Positions 7,326 to 16,823 of a stretch of 64,000 nucleotides of DNA are shown here, one piece after another. A program made the translations under genes and the position numbers. The stretch covers positions 1 to 64,000 of the forward strand of contig NZ_JANUBZ010000005.1 in the NCBI RefSeq assembly GCF_024808665.1, given 5' to 3'. The notes under the pieces are model-generated. The model was not told the origin of the DNA, ran no database searches, and was given only the letters and a program-made list of their open reading frames with translations. Origin of the DNA: Mucilaginibacter empetricola (lineage in GTDB: Bacteria; Bacteroidota; Bacteroidia; Sphingobacteriales; Sphingobacteriaceae). Every line of letters begins with the position of its first letter. Within the stretch, counting starts at the first letter, position 1.

Positions 7326-9020
7326 CTATATCACAACACTTGCCTGTAACGATACAGCAAATGCCTTTGAACTTGCGGCGGAAACGGACGAATCATGATC
7401 CTTGTTAAACACTTGCCACTTTTTAGAAGATGACGGATAGCTTTCCTGTACCAGGTTGCCTGCGCCCGTATTGCCACTTACATCAAAGCCGCCACCGCAT
7501 GCAAAACCTGCTGCCACAGCGCTAGGGTTGCCCCATTGCTCGAATACCCCATGGCTACTCCGATAAACGCCTTCGATTGCAAGCAGCGGATCCTTACTCT
7601 TAATTCCTACTGCGAAGGCATGTAGTTTTACGTTGCTGGCAGCTACCTTGTAGTCTGAGCAGGCAGCCTTCCAGGTTTGCTTGCGTAACTGGTTCTCGTT
7701 AAAGTGGCTGGCAGTTAAAAATTTATAAATGCGACTTGTTGTGGCTTCAGAAAGTGCACCACCGCAAGTCAGGACCCATCCATTCGGCAATGTTGCTTCG
7801 GCTTCGTCTCTGCCAATTCCGGCGTTGCTTCCCTTTCCTTCAGCTACCATTATGTCTAAATAATCTTCCGGGTCATGAACGCCCAGGGCATAGCTGGCAA
7901 GTGTATCGCTGGCAGCCGATGGCGACATCAAGTCACGTGCTACTGCGGTCCATCCATCCGGTGCACTTCCGTGATTTGAATTTGGGTAGGAGCCCATCAG
8001 GAAATTATTGCTTCTTTGGGTAACAGTGGCGCCACCGCCAATTATTTTGAAACCGCTTCCCGGCCTTCCTGTAACGGTTACCGGTCTTGAGTTAAACGGA
8101 GCGCTGGCGCCCACAGTGAAAATGGCAGGATGATTAAGGCTGAATGCGAGCATAGTGAGGTCGATATACTTTTTCAACGTTTCGCGGGCAACTCCTTCTG
8201 TCAGCGTAAATATTTCGATAGAATCGGCTATGGCGAAGGTTGTGTCTGCAGTCACTGATTTTACCCATTCGCTAACACCTCTACCATCACTGTTGAATGC
8301 TGCCGCCAGGTGAACATCGCCGCCCCGTACTTTAATTACTTGCTTTATATTTCCCCATTCTTTCTTTATTTCACTTGACGTAGCTATGGTCAACTCTAAC
8401 GATTTACTCGTATAACTGCCCTTTATCTTTGTTGCTGCTTTAGCCCTGCTTTCGAAAGAGCCTGTTTCTACAGAATTGGAAACAAGTACCATGCCACCGG
8501 TTTGTACCCGGGTAACCAGGTGTGTGCCCCATTTTTCGGTAAAGGCCTGCGCATCGGCCAGGCTCGATATTGCTTTCAGTTCGCTTACCATTCTGGGGTG
8601 TAATTGTTCCAGTTTTTCTTCCCTGGTTAAAGCATTGAGCGAAATGATGCCCATTGGGACTACGGCTACATAGGTTGAGTGAAGCGCCGTAAACGACGAG
8701 GTTTCTGTTGTTTCAGTATTCCAGTTGGCTGATGCGCTGAAAACGCCGTAAGAACCTTTGATGCCAACTGAAGCAGAAAAGGTCTCCATACTTTCGATGC
8801 TTGAAGAATGTTCCTGGAAGTCCGAGTCGAAATCTCCGGTGTCGTCGGCAATAGTGATATATTCTGACATATCCCCCCGTCTTACCGTCGTGAGATTGCT
8901 CATCAGGTTTTCGGAAATTGCGGGATTTAAAACATTAAACGACCTGAAGATGTTGTCTTGCGGCCTGAAATTTTGGGCCAACGGCTCTACGGCCGGGCCC
9001 TGAGTGGTAGTCTCTGACAT
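7326..9020 (-). CDS. MACPF-domain protein with three-repeat C-terminal domain
   Basis: Residues about 60-300 look like a MACPF pore-forming domain. There is an alternating Ser/Thr-rich amphipathic region (FSASVGIKGSYGVFSASANW) and the hallmark WGTHLV (GTH at 165-167) followed by GGMV. A second amphipathic region follows (SYTSKSLELTIATSSEI). Residues 310-564 hold three repeats at about 323-381, 413-473 and 505-558. Each has a GGG or CGG turn, a Leu-x-x-(Ser/Glu)-x-(Tyr/His) stretch, a Trp, and an A-x-A(V/L)G-like end, which suggests a pseudo-threefold beta domain of the beta-prism sort. There is no N-terminal signal peptide (it starts MSETTTQGPA). It could be a defence or competition effector released by an unknown route, or a surface protein. 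It lies alone beside the ribosomal operon. Confidence 0.8.
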   Translation of the reverse strand: MSETTTQGPAVEPLAQNFRPQDNIFRSFNVLNPAISENLMSNLTTVRRGDMSEYITIADDTGDFDSDFQEHSSSIESMETFSASVGIKGSYGVFSASANWNTETTETSSFTALHSTYVAVVPMGIISLNALTREEKLEQLHPRMVSELKAISSLADAQAFTEKWGTHLVTRVQTGGMVLVSNSVETGSFESRAKAATKIKGSYTSKSLELTIATSSEIKKEWGNIKQVIKVRGGDVHLAAAFNSDGRGVSEWVKSVTADTTFAIADSIEIFTLTEGVARETLKKYIDLTMLAFSLNHPAIFTVGASAPFNSRPVTVTGRPGSGFKIIGGGATVTQRSNNFLMGSYPNSNHGSAPDGWTAVARDLMSPSAASDTLASYALGVHDPEDYLDIMVAEGKGSNAGIGRDEAEATLPNGWVLTCGGALSEATTSRIYKFLTASHFNENQLRKQTWKAACSDYKVAASNVKLHAFAVGIKSKDPLLAIEGVYRSSHGVFEQWGNPSAVAAGFACGGGFDVSGNTGAGNLVQESYPSSSKKWQVFNKDHDSSVSAASSKAFAVSLQASVVI

Positions 9021-9575
9021 GATTTAGGTATAATATGGTTATTCCTACTCTGTTTCGGCTTTTCGGATTCCGCCTTTTTTAATTGCGTTGTGAAAACTGA
9101 AACTATCGGAGGGGTAATATCTTCAGACCTGTAATTTTCGGGGCAAAAATGAGGTCATCCCGATTCCGGGTTTCGCTGGATAATAAGGTATTAGGTTATT
9201 TATATATAAAGTTAACGCTTTCAGGTAATTAGATGCAAGAGCTATTTTAAAATATAATTGCATATCAGACTCAGCTTTATTTTTTTGATTAAATGATGTG
9301 GAAGAATATAAAGGTTGGTTGGATGGGAGTGTGGTGTTATCGAAGTGGATTTGATCAAAATCAATAATAAACAAAACCACTTACTAGTGGAATTTTATAA
9401 CAGGTGATAGAATAATAGGCGTTGTTAAAGTATAATTGTGGTAAATAAGCCATTAAATTGATCGTTTGCTTAATATTTTGATATGGCCTTATCTGCGCCT
9501 ACGCGTCTCTTAACCAATTAATTCAGTTAAAAATCTATTTTTTAATAATTTATAAAAAAATAACTCATTAACTAT
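9021..9575. other. Gene-free AT-rich gap before the ribosomal operon
   Basis: About 550 bases separate the MACPF gene from the rplC promoter. An 85-codon open frame on the minus strand (9123-9380) has no protein-like pattern and I leave it out. I see no tRNA, repeat or terminator here. Confidence 0.5.
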
Positions 9576-9605
9576 TTGACAATTAATCTGAAATGTCTAT
9601 CTTTG
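9576..9605 (+). promoter_or_regulatory. Bacteroidota-type promoter for the ribosomal superoperon
   Basis: TTG at 9576-9578 is followed after 19 bases by TATCTTTG at 9598-9605, an exact match to the Bacteroidota primary sigma consensus TTG-N17-23-TAnnTTTG. Transcription would begin a few bases later, giving a leader of about 65 bases before rplC. That leader contains a CGAAGC/GCTTCG hairpin at 9637-9654, a candidate for ribosomal-protein feedback, though nothing in the sequence proves this. Confidence 0.85.
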
Positions 9606-9678
9606 CCGTCCCTTTACGGGGGATAATTGCCTTGAACGAAGCCCTACTGCTTCGATGGGCACAAATAAAAGAAAGAAA

Positions 9679-10296
9679 ATGTCAGGAATAATTGGTAAAA
9701 AGGTAGGAATGACCAGCATTTTCGATGAAACAGGGAAAAACATTCCCTGCACGGTAATCGAAGCTGGCCCTTGTGTTGTAACACAGATAAGATCTGTTGA
9801 TACAGATGGATATGCAGCTGTTCAGTTGGCATATGGTGAGCAAAAAGACAAACACACTACAGCTCCTTTAAAAGGACACTTCCAAAAAGCCGGTACTACA
9901 CCAAAACGTAAGCTGGTTGAATTCAAAACTTTCGAGGATCAAAAATCATTAGGTGACACTATTACTGTTGGTATTTTTGAAATCGGTGATTTTGTGGATG
10001 TTGTTGGTACTTCAAAAGGTAAAGGCTTTCAGGGTGTGGTAAAACGTCACGGTTTCGGTGGTGTGGGTATGCAAACTCACGGTCAGCATAACCGTTTACG
10101 TGCGCCAGGTTCTTTGGGTGCTTCATCATGGCCTTCACGCGTATTTAAAGGTATGCGTATGGCCGGTCAAATGGGTAACGAGCGTGTAAAGATTCAAAAC
10201 TTACAGGTAGTTAAAGTATTTGCCGAGCAGAATCTGTTAGTAGTTAAAGGTTCCATCCCAGGAGCTAAGGGTTCATTCGTAATAGTGGATAAATAA
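9679..10296 (+). CDS. rplC: 50S ribosomal protein L3
   Basis: I chose the ATG at 9679 because [15 protein letters not shown] is the usual Bacteroidota L3 start; the frame is open from 9655 but adds only an unlike MGTNKRKK. The 205 residues include the L3 signature region [20 protein letters not shown], whose extended loop reaches towards the peptidyl transferase centre of 23S rRNA. L3 is an early assembly protein. It is the first gene of the operon here. rpsJ, which precedes it in the classical S10 operon, is not upstream; a MACPF gene and a dedicated promoter are. Confidence 0.97.
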   Translation: MSGIIGKKVGMTSIFDETGKNIPCTVIEAGPCVVTQIRSVDTDGYAAVQLAYGEQKDKHTTAPLKGHFQKAGTTPKRKLVEFKTFEDQKSLGDTITVGIFEIGDFVDVVGTSKGKGFQGVVKRHGFGGVGMQTHGQHNRLRAPGSLGASSWPSRVFKGMRMAGQMGNERVKIQNLQVVKVFAEQNLLVVKGSIPGAKGSFVIVDK

Positions 10297-10297
10297 G

Positions 10298-10927
10298 ATG
10301 GAAGTTAACGTATTAAATGTATCAGGTAAAGAAACAGGTGCCAAGGTGCAACTTCCTGAATCCGTATTCGGTATTGAGCCAAACGATCACGCTATCTATC
10401 TTGATGTTAAGCAGTTTTTAGCTAACCAACGTCAAGGTACACACAAGTCAAAACAGCGTAACGAAATTGCAGGTTCAACCCGCAAACTATATAAGCAAAA
10501 AGGTACCGGTGGTGCCCGTGCAGGTAGTATCAAATCGCCATTGTTTAATGGTGGTGGCCGTGTATTTGGTCCGCAACCACGCGATTACAGCTTTAAATTG
10601 AATAAAAAATTAAAAGCTTTAGCACGTAAATCAGCTTTATCATACAAAGCAAAAGACAGCAGCATAGTAGTTGTAGAAGACTTTACTTTTGATTCTGTCA
10701 AAACAAAGAGCTATATACAGCTTACAGCAGATCTTAATGTTAGTGATGTAAAAACACTTTTAGTATTAGGCGCTGCAAATAACAATGTTTATTTATCAAG
10801 CAGGAACCTGAAAAAAACTAAGGTTATTATTGCGGAACAGTTAAATACATATGATGTATTAAATGCTGGAAAGCTTATTTTAACTACAGGTGCCCTTAAA
10901 ACTTTGGAGGAAGCATTAGCTAAGTAA
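10298..10927 (+). CDS. rplD: 50S ribosomal protein L4
   Basis: The 209-residue protein starts one base after the rplC stop. The conserved loop [36 protein letters not shown] lines the peptide exit tunnel in L4 proteins and binds 23S rRNA. In enterobacteria L4 represses the S10 operon; whether it does so here is unknown. Its order between rplC and rplW is the standard one. Confidence 0.97.
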   Translation: MEVNVLNVSGKETGAKVQLPESVFGIEPNDHAIYLDVKQFLANQRQGTHKSKQRNEIAGSTRKLYKQKGTGGARAGSIKSPLFNGGGRVFGPQPRDYSFKLNKKLKALARKSALSYKAKDSSIVVVEDFTFDSVKTKSYIQLTADLNVSDVKTLLVLGAANNNVYLSSRNLKKTKVIIAEQLNTYDVLNAGKLILTTGALKTLEEALAK

Positions 10928-10929
10928 TT

Positions 10930-11220
10930 ATGGAAATTTTAAAGAAACCTTTACTTACTGAAAAAGTAACTCAATTAACCGAGAAGCTTAACCGTTATGC
11001 TTTCAAAGTTGATCACAGAGCAAATAAAATTCAGATAAAAGGCGCTATTGAAGCGATGTATGGTGTTACCGTGAAAGCTGTGAACACTATGAAATACGTT
11101 GGTAAACTAAAGACGCGTAATACTAAGGCAGGTGCCGTAAGCGGCCGCGCTGCAACTTACAAAAAAGCGATCATTACGTTGAAAGACGGAGAAATAATAG
11201 ATTTTTACAGCGGTATATAA
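10930..11220 (+). CDS. rplW: 50S ribosomal protein L23
   Basis: This is a 96-residue protein with the L23 pattern ILKKPLLTEKVTQL at the N-terminus and NKIQIKGAIEAMYGVTVKAVNT in the middle. L23 lies at the exit of the ribosomal tunnel and docks trigger factor and the signal recognition particle. It is two bases downstream of rplD. Confidence 0.97.
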   Translation: MEILKKPLLTEKVTQLTEKLNRYAFKVDHRANKIQIKGAIEAMYGVTVKAVNTMKYVGKLKTRNTKAGAVSGRAATYKKAIITLKDGEIIDFYSGI

Positions 11221-11229
11221 TATATAGAG

Positions 11230-12057
11230 ATGGCAGTTAAAAGATTTAAACCGGTCACTCCGGGTACCCGCTTCCGCATAGATACTTCTACGTCGGACAT
11301 TACAACAAACGTTCCTGAAAAATCGTTGGTTGTTTCGGCTAACACAAGATCAGGCGGACGTAACAACAGCGGTAAAATGACCATGCGCTATTTGGGTGGT
11401 GGCCATAAACAAGCTTACAGGTTAATTGATTTCAAACGCAATAAATTTGATATCCCTGCAAAAGTAGCAACTATCGAGTATGATCCTAACCGTTCTGCAC
11501 GTATAGCACTGTTACACTTTGTTGACGGAGAAAAAAGATATATGATTGCTCCTGAAGGATTAACCGTAGGAATGGTTGTAGTATCAGGCGAGAATGCAGC
11601 TCCTGAAGTTGGTAACACGTTACCATTAAAGAGCATCCCTCTTGGTTCTATCATCCACAACATTGAGTTAAATCCAGGTCAGGGTGGTACAATTGCACGC
11701 AGTGCAGGTACTTATGCCCAGCTATCGGCACGTGATGGTAAATATGCCATCATCAAATTGCCATCAGGCGAAACACGTATGATATTGTCAACTTGCTTGG
11801 CTACTATCGGTACCGTTTCAAATGGTGAAAAAGCTAACGCTGTATTGGGTAAAGCTGGTCGCAATCGCTGGTTAGGCCGCAGACCAAGAGTTCGTGGTGT
11901 TGCTATGAACCCGGTAGATCACCCTATGGGTGGTGGTGAAGGAAGGGCCTCAGGTGGTCATCCACGTTCACGTAAAGGTTTATTAGCTAAAGGCTACAAA
12001 ACTCGTGACAAAAAGAAATCATCGGATCGTTATATCATTGAAAGAAGGAAAAAATAA
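11230..12057 (+). CDS. rplB: 50S ribosomal protein L2
   Basis: The 275-residue protein has the L2 core and the C-terminal signature [30 protein letters not shown]. The His in DHPMGGGEG is the conserved residue near the peptidyl transferase centre. L2 binds 23S rRNA and is needed for subunit joining. Its stop overlaps the rpsS start by one base (TAATG). Confidence 0.98.
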   Translation: MAVKRFKPVTPGTRFRIDTSTSDITTNVPEKSLVVSANTRSGGRNNSGKMTMRYLGGGHKQAYRLIDFKRNKFDIPAKVATIEYDPNRSARIALLHFVDGEKRYMIAPEGLTVGMVVVSGENAAPEVGNTLPLKSIPLGSIIHNIELNPGQGGTIARSAGTYAQLSARDGKYAIIKLPSGETRMILSTCLATIGTVSNGEKANAVLGKAGRNRWLGRRPRVRGVAMNPVDHPMGGGEGRASGGHPRSRKGLLAKGYKTRDKKKSSDRYIIERRKK

Positions 12058-12323
12058 TGGCTCGTTCAATTAAAAAAGGACCTTACATCGATCATAACTT
12101 AGACAAGAAAGTTATGGTACTGAATGATTCAAATAAGAAATCGGTTGTAAAAACATGGTCAAGACGTTCCATGATCTCTCCGGATTTCGTTGGTCATACA
12201 TTCGCAGTACACAACGGTAATAAATTTATCCCAGTGTACGTAACAGAAAACATGGTTGGACACAAGCTGGGAGAGTTTGCACCAACACGTACATTCCGTG
12301 GTCACGCAGAAAAGAAAAAATAA
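12057..12323 (+). CDS. rpsS: 30S ribosomal protein S19
   Basis: The 88 residues begin [15 protein letters not shown] and contain [21 protein letters not shown], the S19 signature. S19 sits in the head of the small subunit with S13. Translation is coupled to rplB by the one-base overlap. Confidence 0.98.
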   Translation: MARSIKKGPYIDHNLDKKVMVLNDSNKKSVVKTWSRRSMISPDFVGHTFAVHNGNKFIPVYVTENMVGHKLGEFAPTRTFRGHAEKKK

Positions 12324-12326
12324 GGC

Positions 12327-12755
12327 ATGGAAGCAACAACTAAAATCAAAAAGTCTGTACTAATCAGGCAACAAAAGGAAGCTGCGAAAGCCCAGGTTGG
12401 TGGCGCTTCTATTGCCAAGTTACAGGACTGCCCAACTTCACCACGTAAAATGCGTTTGGTGGTTGATTTAATCCGCGGTGTAAACGTTGAGAAAGCGTTA
12501 TACATCCTTAAATTCACAAATAAAGAAGCTGCAATTCGCGTTGAAAAGCTTTTGTTATCAGCTATTAAAAACTGGGAAGCAAAAAACGAAGACAAAAGAG
12601 TTGAAGACAGCAACTTATATGTAAAAGAGGTTTCAGTAGGCGGTGGTCGTCAGTTAAAGAGGTTACGCCCTGCTCCGCAAGGAAGAGGATACCGTATCCG
12701 CAAACGCTCAAACCACGTACACCTGATCGTAGATAGTAAAAACGATAACAATTAA
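12327..12755 (+). CDS. rplV: 50S ribosomal protein L22
   Basis: The 142-residue protein has the core [17 protein letters not shown] and the C-terminal hairpin [22 protein letters not shown] that reaches into the exit tunnel. It is longer than the 110 or so residues of E. coli L22, with an added Lys/Gln-rich N-terminus (residues 1-30) as in other Bacteroidota. Confidence 0.97.
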   Translation: MEATTKIKKSVLIRQQKEAAKAQVGGASIAKLQDCPTSPRKMRLVVDLIRGVNVEKALYILKFTNKEAAIRVEKLLLSAIKNWEAKNEDKRVEDSNLYVKEVSVGGGRQLKRLRPAPQGRGYRIRKRSNHVHLIVDSKNDNN

Positions 12756-12761
12756 TTTGAA

Positions 12762-13664
12762 ATGGGACAGAAAGCACATCCAATAGGTAACAGATTAGGA
12801 ATCATCAGAGGTTGGGATTCTAATTGGTTCGGTGGCAATCACTATGCCGACAAATTAGTTGAAGATGAAAAGATCCGCAAGTATCTTTCAGCTCGTATCT
12901 CAAAAGGTGGCGTATCAAAAATAGTTATCGAGCGTACTTTAAAACGTATCACTGTAACTATCCACACTGCCCGTCCGGGTATCGTTATCGGTAAAGGCGG
13001 TCAGGAAGTTGATAAGATCAAAGAAGAGCTAAAAAAACTAACTAAAAAGGAAGTTCAGATCAACATATTTGAGATCAAACGTCCTGAGCTTGACGCACAA
13101 TTAGTTGCAGAAGGTATTGCAAAACAGTTAGAAGCACGTATTTCATTCCGTCGCGCCATGAAAACCACTATAGCTTCAACCATGAGAATGGGTGCTGAAG
13201 GTATTAAAGTGATGACATCAGGTCGTTTAGGCGGTGCTGAGATGGCTCGTACAGAACAATATAAAGAAGGAAGAATTCCTCTACATACTTTCCGTGCCGA
13301 TATTGATTACGCACTGGCAGAAGCATTAACTACTTATGGTAAAATAGGTGTTAAAGTTTGGATCTGCAAAGGCGAAGTTTATGGCAAACGCGACTTATCA
13401 CCAAACATTGGTGGTACAAGCTCAGCCAGCGGTAAAGGCGGACGCCCTGAAGGCGCGGCAGCATTTGGCGGTCGTGGTAACGAAAGAGGCGGCGAGCGCG
13501 GTGGTGAACGCAGAGGCGACCGTAAACCAGGTGGCGATCGTAGAGGTGGTCCAGGTGCTGGTGGCCAGGGCGGAAATCGCGGTGGCGGCAATCGTCCGGG
13601 AGGACAAGGTGGTGGTCCGAATCGTGGTGGCGGAAATCGTCCGGGCGGCCCAGGAAAGAGATAA
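12762..13664 (+). CDS. rpsC: 30S ribosomal protein S3 with a Gly/Arg-rich tail
   Basis: Residues 1-216 are standard S3: [13 protein letters not shown], a KH domain with [20 protein letters not shown], and the conserved [12 protein letters not shown] and [10 protein letters not shown] blocks. S3 lies at the mRNA entry channel and helps unwind mRNA. From about residue 217 to 300 the protein continues as a low-complexity Gly/Arg/Asn/Pro tail with RGG-like repeats, which would be disordered and RNA-binding. The tail makes it about 70 residues longer than E. coli S3. The DNA of the tail is locally GC-rich. Confidence 0.97.
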   Translation: MGQKAHPIGNRLGIIRGWDSNWFGGNHYADKLVEDEKIRKYLSARISKGGVSKIVIERTLKRITVTIHTARPGIVIGKGGQEVDKIKEELKKLTKKEVQINIFEIKRPELDAQLVAEGIAKQLEARISFRRAMKTTIASTMRMGAEGIKVMTSGRLGGAEMARTEQYKEGRIPLHTFRADIDYALAEALTTYGKIGVKVWICKGEVYGKRDLSPNIGGTSSASGKGGRPEGAAAFGGRGNERGGERGGERRGDRKPGGDRRGGPGAGGQGGNRGGGNRPGGQGGGPNRGGGNRPGGPGKR

Positions 13665-13711
13665 TAAATAGAGTAGAAAAAATATATCGCGAGATATAAA
13701 AGCTTAAGAAA

Positions 13712-14134
13712 ATGCTACAGCCAAAAAGAACGAAGTTCAGAAAGATGCAAAAAGGCAAAATGAAAGGTAACGCCAGTCGTGGCGCTGAGCTTTCATTCGG
13801 ATCTTTCGGTATAAAATCACTCGAGCCGGCCTGGATCACCAGCCGTCAAATCGAAGCTGCACGTATTGCTGTAACACGTTTTATGAAACGTGAGGGACAG
13901 GTATGGATCAGAATATTTCCTGATAAACCTGTAACTAAAAAACCAGCAGAAGTACGTATGGGTAAAGGTAAAGGTGCTCCAGAGTACTGGGTAGCGGTAG
14001 TTCGCCCGGGAAGGATCATCTTCGAAGCAGAAGGTGTACCGTTGGAGACAGCTAAAGAGGCATTACGCCTGGCCGCACAAAAGTTACCTGTGCAAACAAG
14101 ATTTATAGTACGTAGAGATTACGTAGAAGCATAA
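13712..14134 (+). CDS. rplP: 50S ribosomal protein L16
   Basis: The 140 residues start [19 protein letters not shown] and contain [16 protein letters not shown] and [15 protein letters not shown], the L16 signatures. L16 organises the A-site region of the large subunit. It follows rpsC by 47 bases and precedes a word-repeat gap. Confidence 0.97.
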   Translation: MLQPKRTKFRKMQKGKMKGNASRGAELSFGSFGIKSLEPAWITSRQIEAARIAVTRFMKREGQVWIRIFPDKPVTKKPAEVRMGKGKGAPEYWVAVVRPGRIIFEAEGVPLETAKEALRLAAQKLPVQTRFIVRRDYVEA

Positions 14135-14140
14135 ATAAAA

Positions 14141-14216
14141 AAGTTAGCAGTTTTGAGTTTGCAGTTATCAGTTGGATAAAGCGTGCTTGAAACTAAAAAC
14201 TCAAAAAACTAATAAA
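14141..14216. repeat. Strand-switching word repeat between rplP and rpmC
   Basis: The left half (14141-14172) repeats TTAGCAGTTTTGAGTTTGCAG-like words. The right half (14190-14215) carries the complementary AACTAAAAACTCAAAAAACT. The halves can pair as an imperfect hairpin in the ribosomal mRNA. There is no T run, so this is not a normal terminator. Confidence 0.65.
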
Positions 14217-14220
14217 GAAA

Positions 14221-14424
14221 ATGAAAAACTCAGAAATTTTGGAGTTGTCAACTGAAGAATTGGTTGCCAGGATCGGAGAGGAAAGAACAAATCTTACCAA
14301 ACTGAAATTTGCACACGCGGTTTCTGCTATTGAAAACCCTACCCGTATTACAAAAGTACGTAAGGACATCGCTCGTTTAAATACTGAAATAACAAAGCGC
14401 AAAGCGGCGTCAGCTTCTGAATAA
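14221..14424 (+). CDS. rpmC: 50S ribosomal protein L29
   Basis: This 67-residue helical protein starts MKNSEILELSTEELVARI. The central RTNLTKLKFAHAVSAIENPTRI and RKDIARLNTEI are typical of L29, a peripheral protein near the tunnel exit. It lies between rplP and rpsQ as usual. Confidence 0.95.
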   Translation: MKNSEILELSTEELVARIGEERTNLTKLKFAHAVSAIENPTRITKVRKDIARLNTEITKRKAASASE

Positions 14425-14443
14425 TTTTTAAACGTTGATAGAA

Positions 14444-14698
14444 ATGGAAAGAAATTTAAGAAAAACACGTACCGGTTTGGTAGTTAGCAGTAAGATGGAA
14501 AAATCTATTGTTGTTGCGGTAGAAAGGAAAGTAAAACACCCTATCTATGGTAAATTCGTTAAGAAAACTACCAAATTTATGGCTCATGATGAAGCCAATA
14601 CTTGTGGCGTAGGCGATACCGTATTGATTATGGAAACCCGCCCGCTTAGCAAAAACAAAAACTGGAGATTAGTTCAAATTTTAGAAAGGGCTAAATAA
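14444..14698 (+). CDS. rpsQ: 30S ribosomal protein S17
   Basis: I chose the ATG at 14444 ([15 protein letters not shown]) over a TTG three codons upstream, because S17 proteins begin in this way. The 84 residues include [23 protein letters not shown] and [11 protein letters not shown], the S17 core. It is a primary 16S rRNA-binding protein with an OB fold. Confidence 0.96.
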   Translation: MERNLRKTRTGLVVSSKMEKSIVVAVERKVKHPIYGKFVKKTTKFMAHDEANTCGVGDTVLIMETRPLSKNKNWRLVQILERAK

Positions 14699-14699
14699 G

Positions 14700-15068
14700 A
14701 TGGTACAACAGGAATCAAGATTAAACGTAGCCGATAACAGTGGCGCTAAAGAAGTTTTAGTGATCCGTGTTTTGGGTGGTACCGGTAAAAGGTATGCATC
14801 AATTGGCGATAAGATAGTAGTTACCGTAAAAAGCGCTTTGCCATCGGGCAACGTAAAAAAAGGTACCGTTTCAAAAGCTGTAGTGGTTAGAACTAAGAAA
14901 GAGATTCGCAGGAAAGATGGTTCATATATCCGTTTTGATGACAATGCCGCGGTTTTGTTAAACAACCAGGATGAGCCAAGAGGCACACGTATCTTCGGCC
15001 CTGTTGCAAGAGAATTACGTGAGAAACAATTTATGAAAATTGTATCATTAGCACCGGAGGTATTGTAA
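14700..15068 (+). CDS. rplN: 50S ribosomal protein L14
   Basis: The 122 residues start [20 protein letters not shown] and end [23 protein letters not shown], as in L14 throughout bacteria. L14 contributes to inter-subunit bridges and binds the ribosome silencing factor RsfS in other bacteria. It begins one base after the rpsQ stop. Confidence 0.98.
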   Translation: MVQQESRLNVADNSGAKEVLVIRVLGGTGKRYASIGDKIVVTVKSALPSGNVKKGTVSKAVVVRTKKEIRRKDGSYIRFDDNAAVLLNNQDEPRGTRIFGPVARELREKQFMKIVSLAPEVL

Positions 15069-15069
15069 C

Positions 15070-15414
15070 ATGGAAAAGAAAAAACACGCACAACCTACCA
15101 AATTAAAGATCAAAAAAGGTGATCTGGTAAAGGTTATAGCCGGCGATTCAAAAGGATCAGAAGGTAAAATATTAGAGGTAATTTTAGAGAAAGGCCGCGC
15201 TATTGTAGAAGGTGCCAATTTGGTATCAAAACATACCAAGCCTAACGCAGCAAAACCTAACGGTGGAATTGTTAAGCAGGAAGCTGCTATTCACATTTCA
15301 AACCTGATGCTGGTTGATCCTAAATCAGGAAAACCAACCCGCGTTGGCCGTAAAAGAAATGATGCCGGTAAATTAGTTCGAATTGCAAAAATATCAGGAG
15401 AGGAAATTAAGTAA
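15070..15414 (+). CDS. rplX: 50S ribosomal protein L24
   Basis: The 114 residues have a KOW motif near the start ([21 protein letters not shown]) and the block [15 protein letters not shown]24 is an assembly initiator for the 50S subunit. The stop codon overlaps the rplE start by one base. Confidence 0.97.
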   Translation: MEKKKHAQPTKLKIKKGDLVKVIAGDSKGSEGKILEVILEKGRAIVEGANLVSKHTKPNAAKPNGGIVKQEAAIHISNLMLVDPKSGKPTRVGRKRNDAGKLVRIAKISGEEIK

Positions 15415-15977
15415 TGGAATACGTACCAAGATTAAAAACGAAGTATAAGGACGAAATTCGTACAGCACTGAAAGACAAATTTCAGTACAAAAGCGTTATG
15501 CAGGTTCCTAAACTTGAGAAAATCGCTATCAACCAGGGTGTTGGTGGTGCTACTACTGATAAAAAACTGATTGAAAGTACAATTACTGAATTGACTACTA
15601 TTACTGGTCAGCAGGCTGTGTCTTCAAAATCTAAAAAAGATATTTCAAACTTCAAGTTACGTAAAAACATGCCTATCGGCGTACGTGTTACACTGCGTGA
15701 CAATACCATGTATGAGTTTCTTGATCGCTTGATCGCAGTTGCTTTACCTCGTATCCGCGATTTCAAAGGTATCAATGATAAAGGTTTTGATGGCCGCGGA
15801 AACTATACTTTAGGTGTATCAGAGCAAATTATATTCCCTGAGATTAATATCGATAAGATTAACAAAATTCAGGGTATGGATATTACCTTTGTTACCTCTG
15901 CAACAAATGATGTTGAAGCATTGGAGTTGTTGAAACAATTTGGATTACCATTTAAAAATCAAAATAATAATGGCTAA
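15414..15977 (+). CDS. rplE: 50S ribosomal protein L5
   Basis: The 187-residue protein contains [15 protein letters not shown] and the signature [25 protein letters not shown], then [22 protein letters not shown]5 binds 5S rRNA and contacts the P-site tRNA. Its last eight bases overlap the rpsN start, so the two are probably coupled. Confidence 0.98.
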   Translation: MEYVPRLKTKYKDEIRTALKDKFQYKSVMQVPKLEKIAINQGVGGATTDKKLIESTITELTTITGQQAVSSKSKKDISNFKLRKNMPIGVRVTLRDNTMYEFLDRLIAVALPRIRDFKGINDKGFDGRGNYTLGVSEQIIFPEINIDKINKIQGMDITFVTSATNDVEALELLKQFGLPFKNQNNNG

Positions 15978-16239
15978 AGAAGGTGTAAAAGCACGTGAAT
16001 TAAAACGCGCTAAATTAGTAGCTAAATACGCTGAAAAAAGAGCTGCTCTTAAAGAAGCAGGTGATTATGCAGCTTTAGATAAATTGCCAAAAGCAGCATC
16101 ACCGGTTAAATTGCACAACCGTTGCAAATTAACAGGCCGTCCTCGTGGTTATATGCGTCAATTTGGCATTTCGCGTGTTACATTCCGTGAAATGGCTCTT
16201 GAAGGCAAAATCCCGGGAGTAAAGAAAGCAAGCTGGTAG
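15970..16239 (+). CDS. rpsN: 30S ribosomal protein S14, zinc-free type
   Basis: I chose the ATG at 15970 ([13 protein letters not shown]), which gives the usual 89 residues of the long form; the frame is open upstream but overlaps rplE. The C-terminal [22 protein letters not shown] is the S14 signature. Only one Cys is present, so the CxxC zinc pairs of the short form are absent. S14 lies in the head of the small subunit. A word-repeat gap follows before rpsH. Confidence 0.97.
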   Translation: MAKEGVKARELKRAKLVAKYAEKRAALKEAGDYAALDKLPKAASPVKLHNRCKLTGRPRGYMRQFGISRVTFREMALEGKIPGVKKASW

Positions 16240-16357
16240 TTTGAATTCGGATTTCGGAAGTACAATTTCGGAATTTGATGTTGAAAGAAAGACAAACTCG
16301 GATAGGGGAAATAGAAATTGGAATAGATCCGAAATCGAAACTCCGAAATCTGAAATA
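16240..16357. repeat. Strand-switching TTCGGA/TCCGAA word repeat between rpsN and rpsH
   Basis: The left half carries GAATTCGGATTTCGGAAG and ATTTCGGAATTT. The right half carries GATCCGAAATCGAAACTCCGAAATC, that is, the same words on the other strand. The halves can form a long imperfect hairpin in the ribosomal transcript. The same words occur after the TyrA-like gene at 3466-3555. Confidence 0.75.
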
Positions 16358-16407
16358 AAGATTAACCGATAGCAGGTCTACGGAAACCACTATCATAAAA
16401 CAATAAA

Positions 16408-16806
16408 ATGAATACAGATCCAATCGCAGATTATCTTACAAGAGTAAGGAATGCTATTAAGGCCAACCATCGGGTTGTTGAAATTCCTGCATCAAATCTG
16501 AAAAAGGAAATCACTAAGGTGCTTTTCGACAAAGGTTACATTGCTAATTTTAAGTTTGAAGACAATGGTCCTCAAGGCACTATCAAAGTTGCTTTGAAAT
16601 ACCACCCGATAACTAAAATTTCTGCTATACGCAGCATCTCGCGCATCAGTAAACCAGGTTTGAGAAAATACGCAGGCATGGATAATTTGCCAAGAGTATT
16701 AAATGGTTTAGGTATCGCCATCCTGTCAACTTCTAAAGGTATAATGACCGATAAAGAAGCTCGTCAGCAAAATGTTGGTGGTGAGGTTTTATGCTACGTT
16801 TATTAA
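16408..16806 (+). CDS. rpsH: 30S ribosomal protein S8
   Basis: The 132 residues start [16 protein letters not shown] and end with the S8 signature [32 protein letters not shown]8 binds the central domain of 16S rRNA and represses the spc operon in E. coli. Here it is separated from rpsN by an unusual repeat gap of 168 bases. Confidence 0.98.
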   Translation: MNTDPIADYLTRVRNAIKANHRVVEIPASNLKKEITKVLFDKGYIANFKFEDNGPQGTIKVALKYHPITKISAIRSISRISKPGLRKYAGMDNLPRVLNGLGIAILSTSKGIMTDKEARQQNVGGEVLCYVY

Positions 16807-16823
16807 TAGGAGGAAATTAAACA

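Noticed and set aside
9123..9380. 85-codon open frame on the minus strand in the gap before rplC
   Set aside because: No protein-like pattern, AT-rich composition like the gap around it, and no neighbour on that strand that would suggest an operon.
13351..13839. Long minus-strand frame under the rpsC tail
   Set aside because: It is an antisense shadow of the GC-rich Gly/Arg repeats; the residues are repetitive and the rpsC frame is certain.
16240..16357. TTCGGA words considered as a CRISPR array
   Set aside because: The units are short, degenerate and change strand; there are no constant-length spacers and no cas genes.
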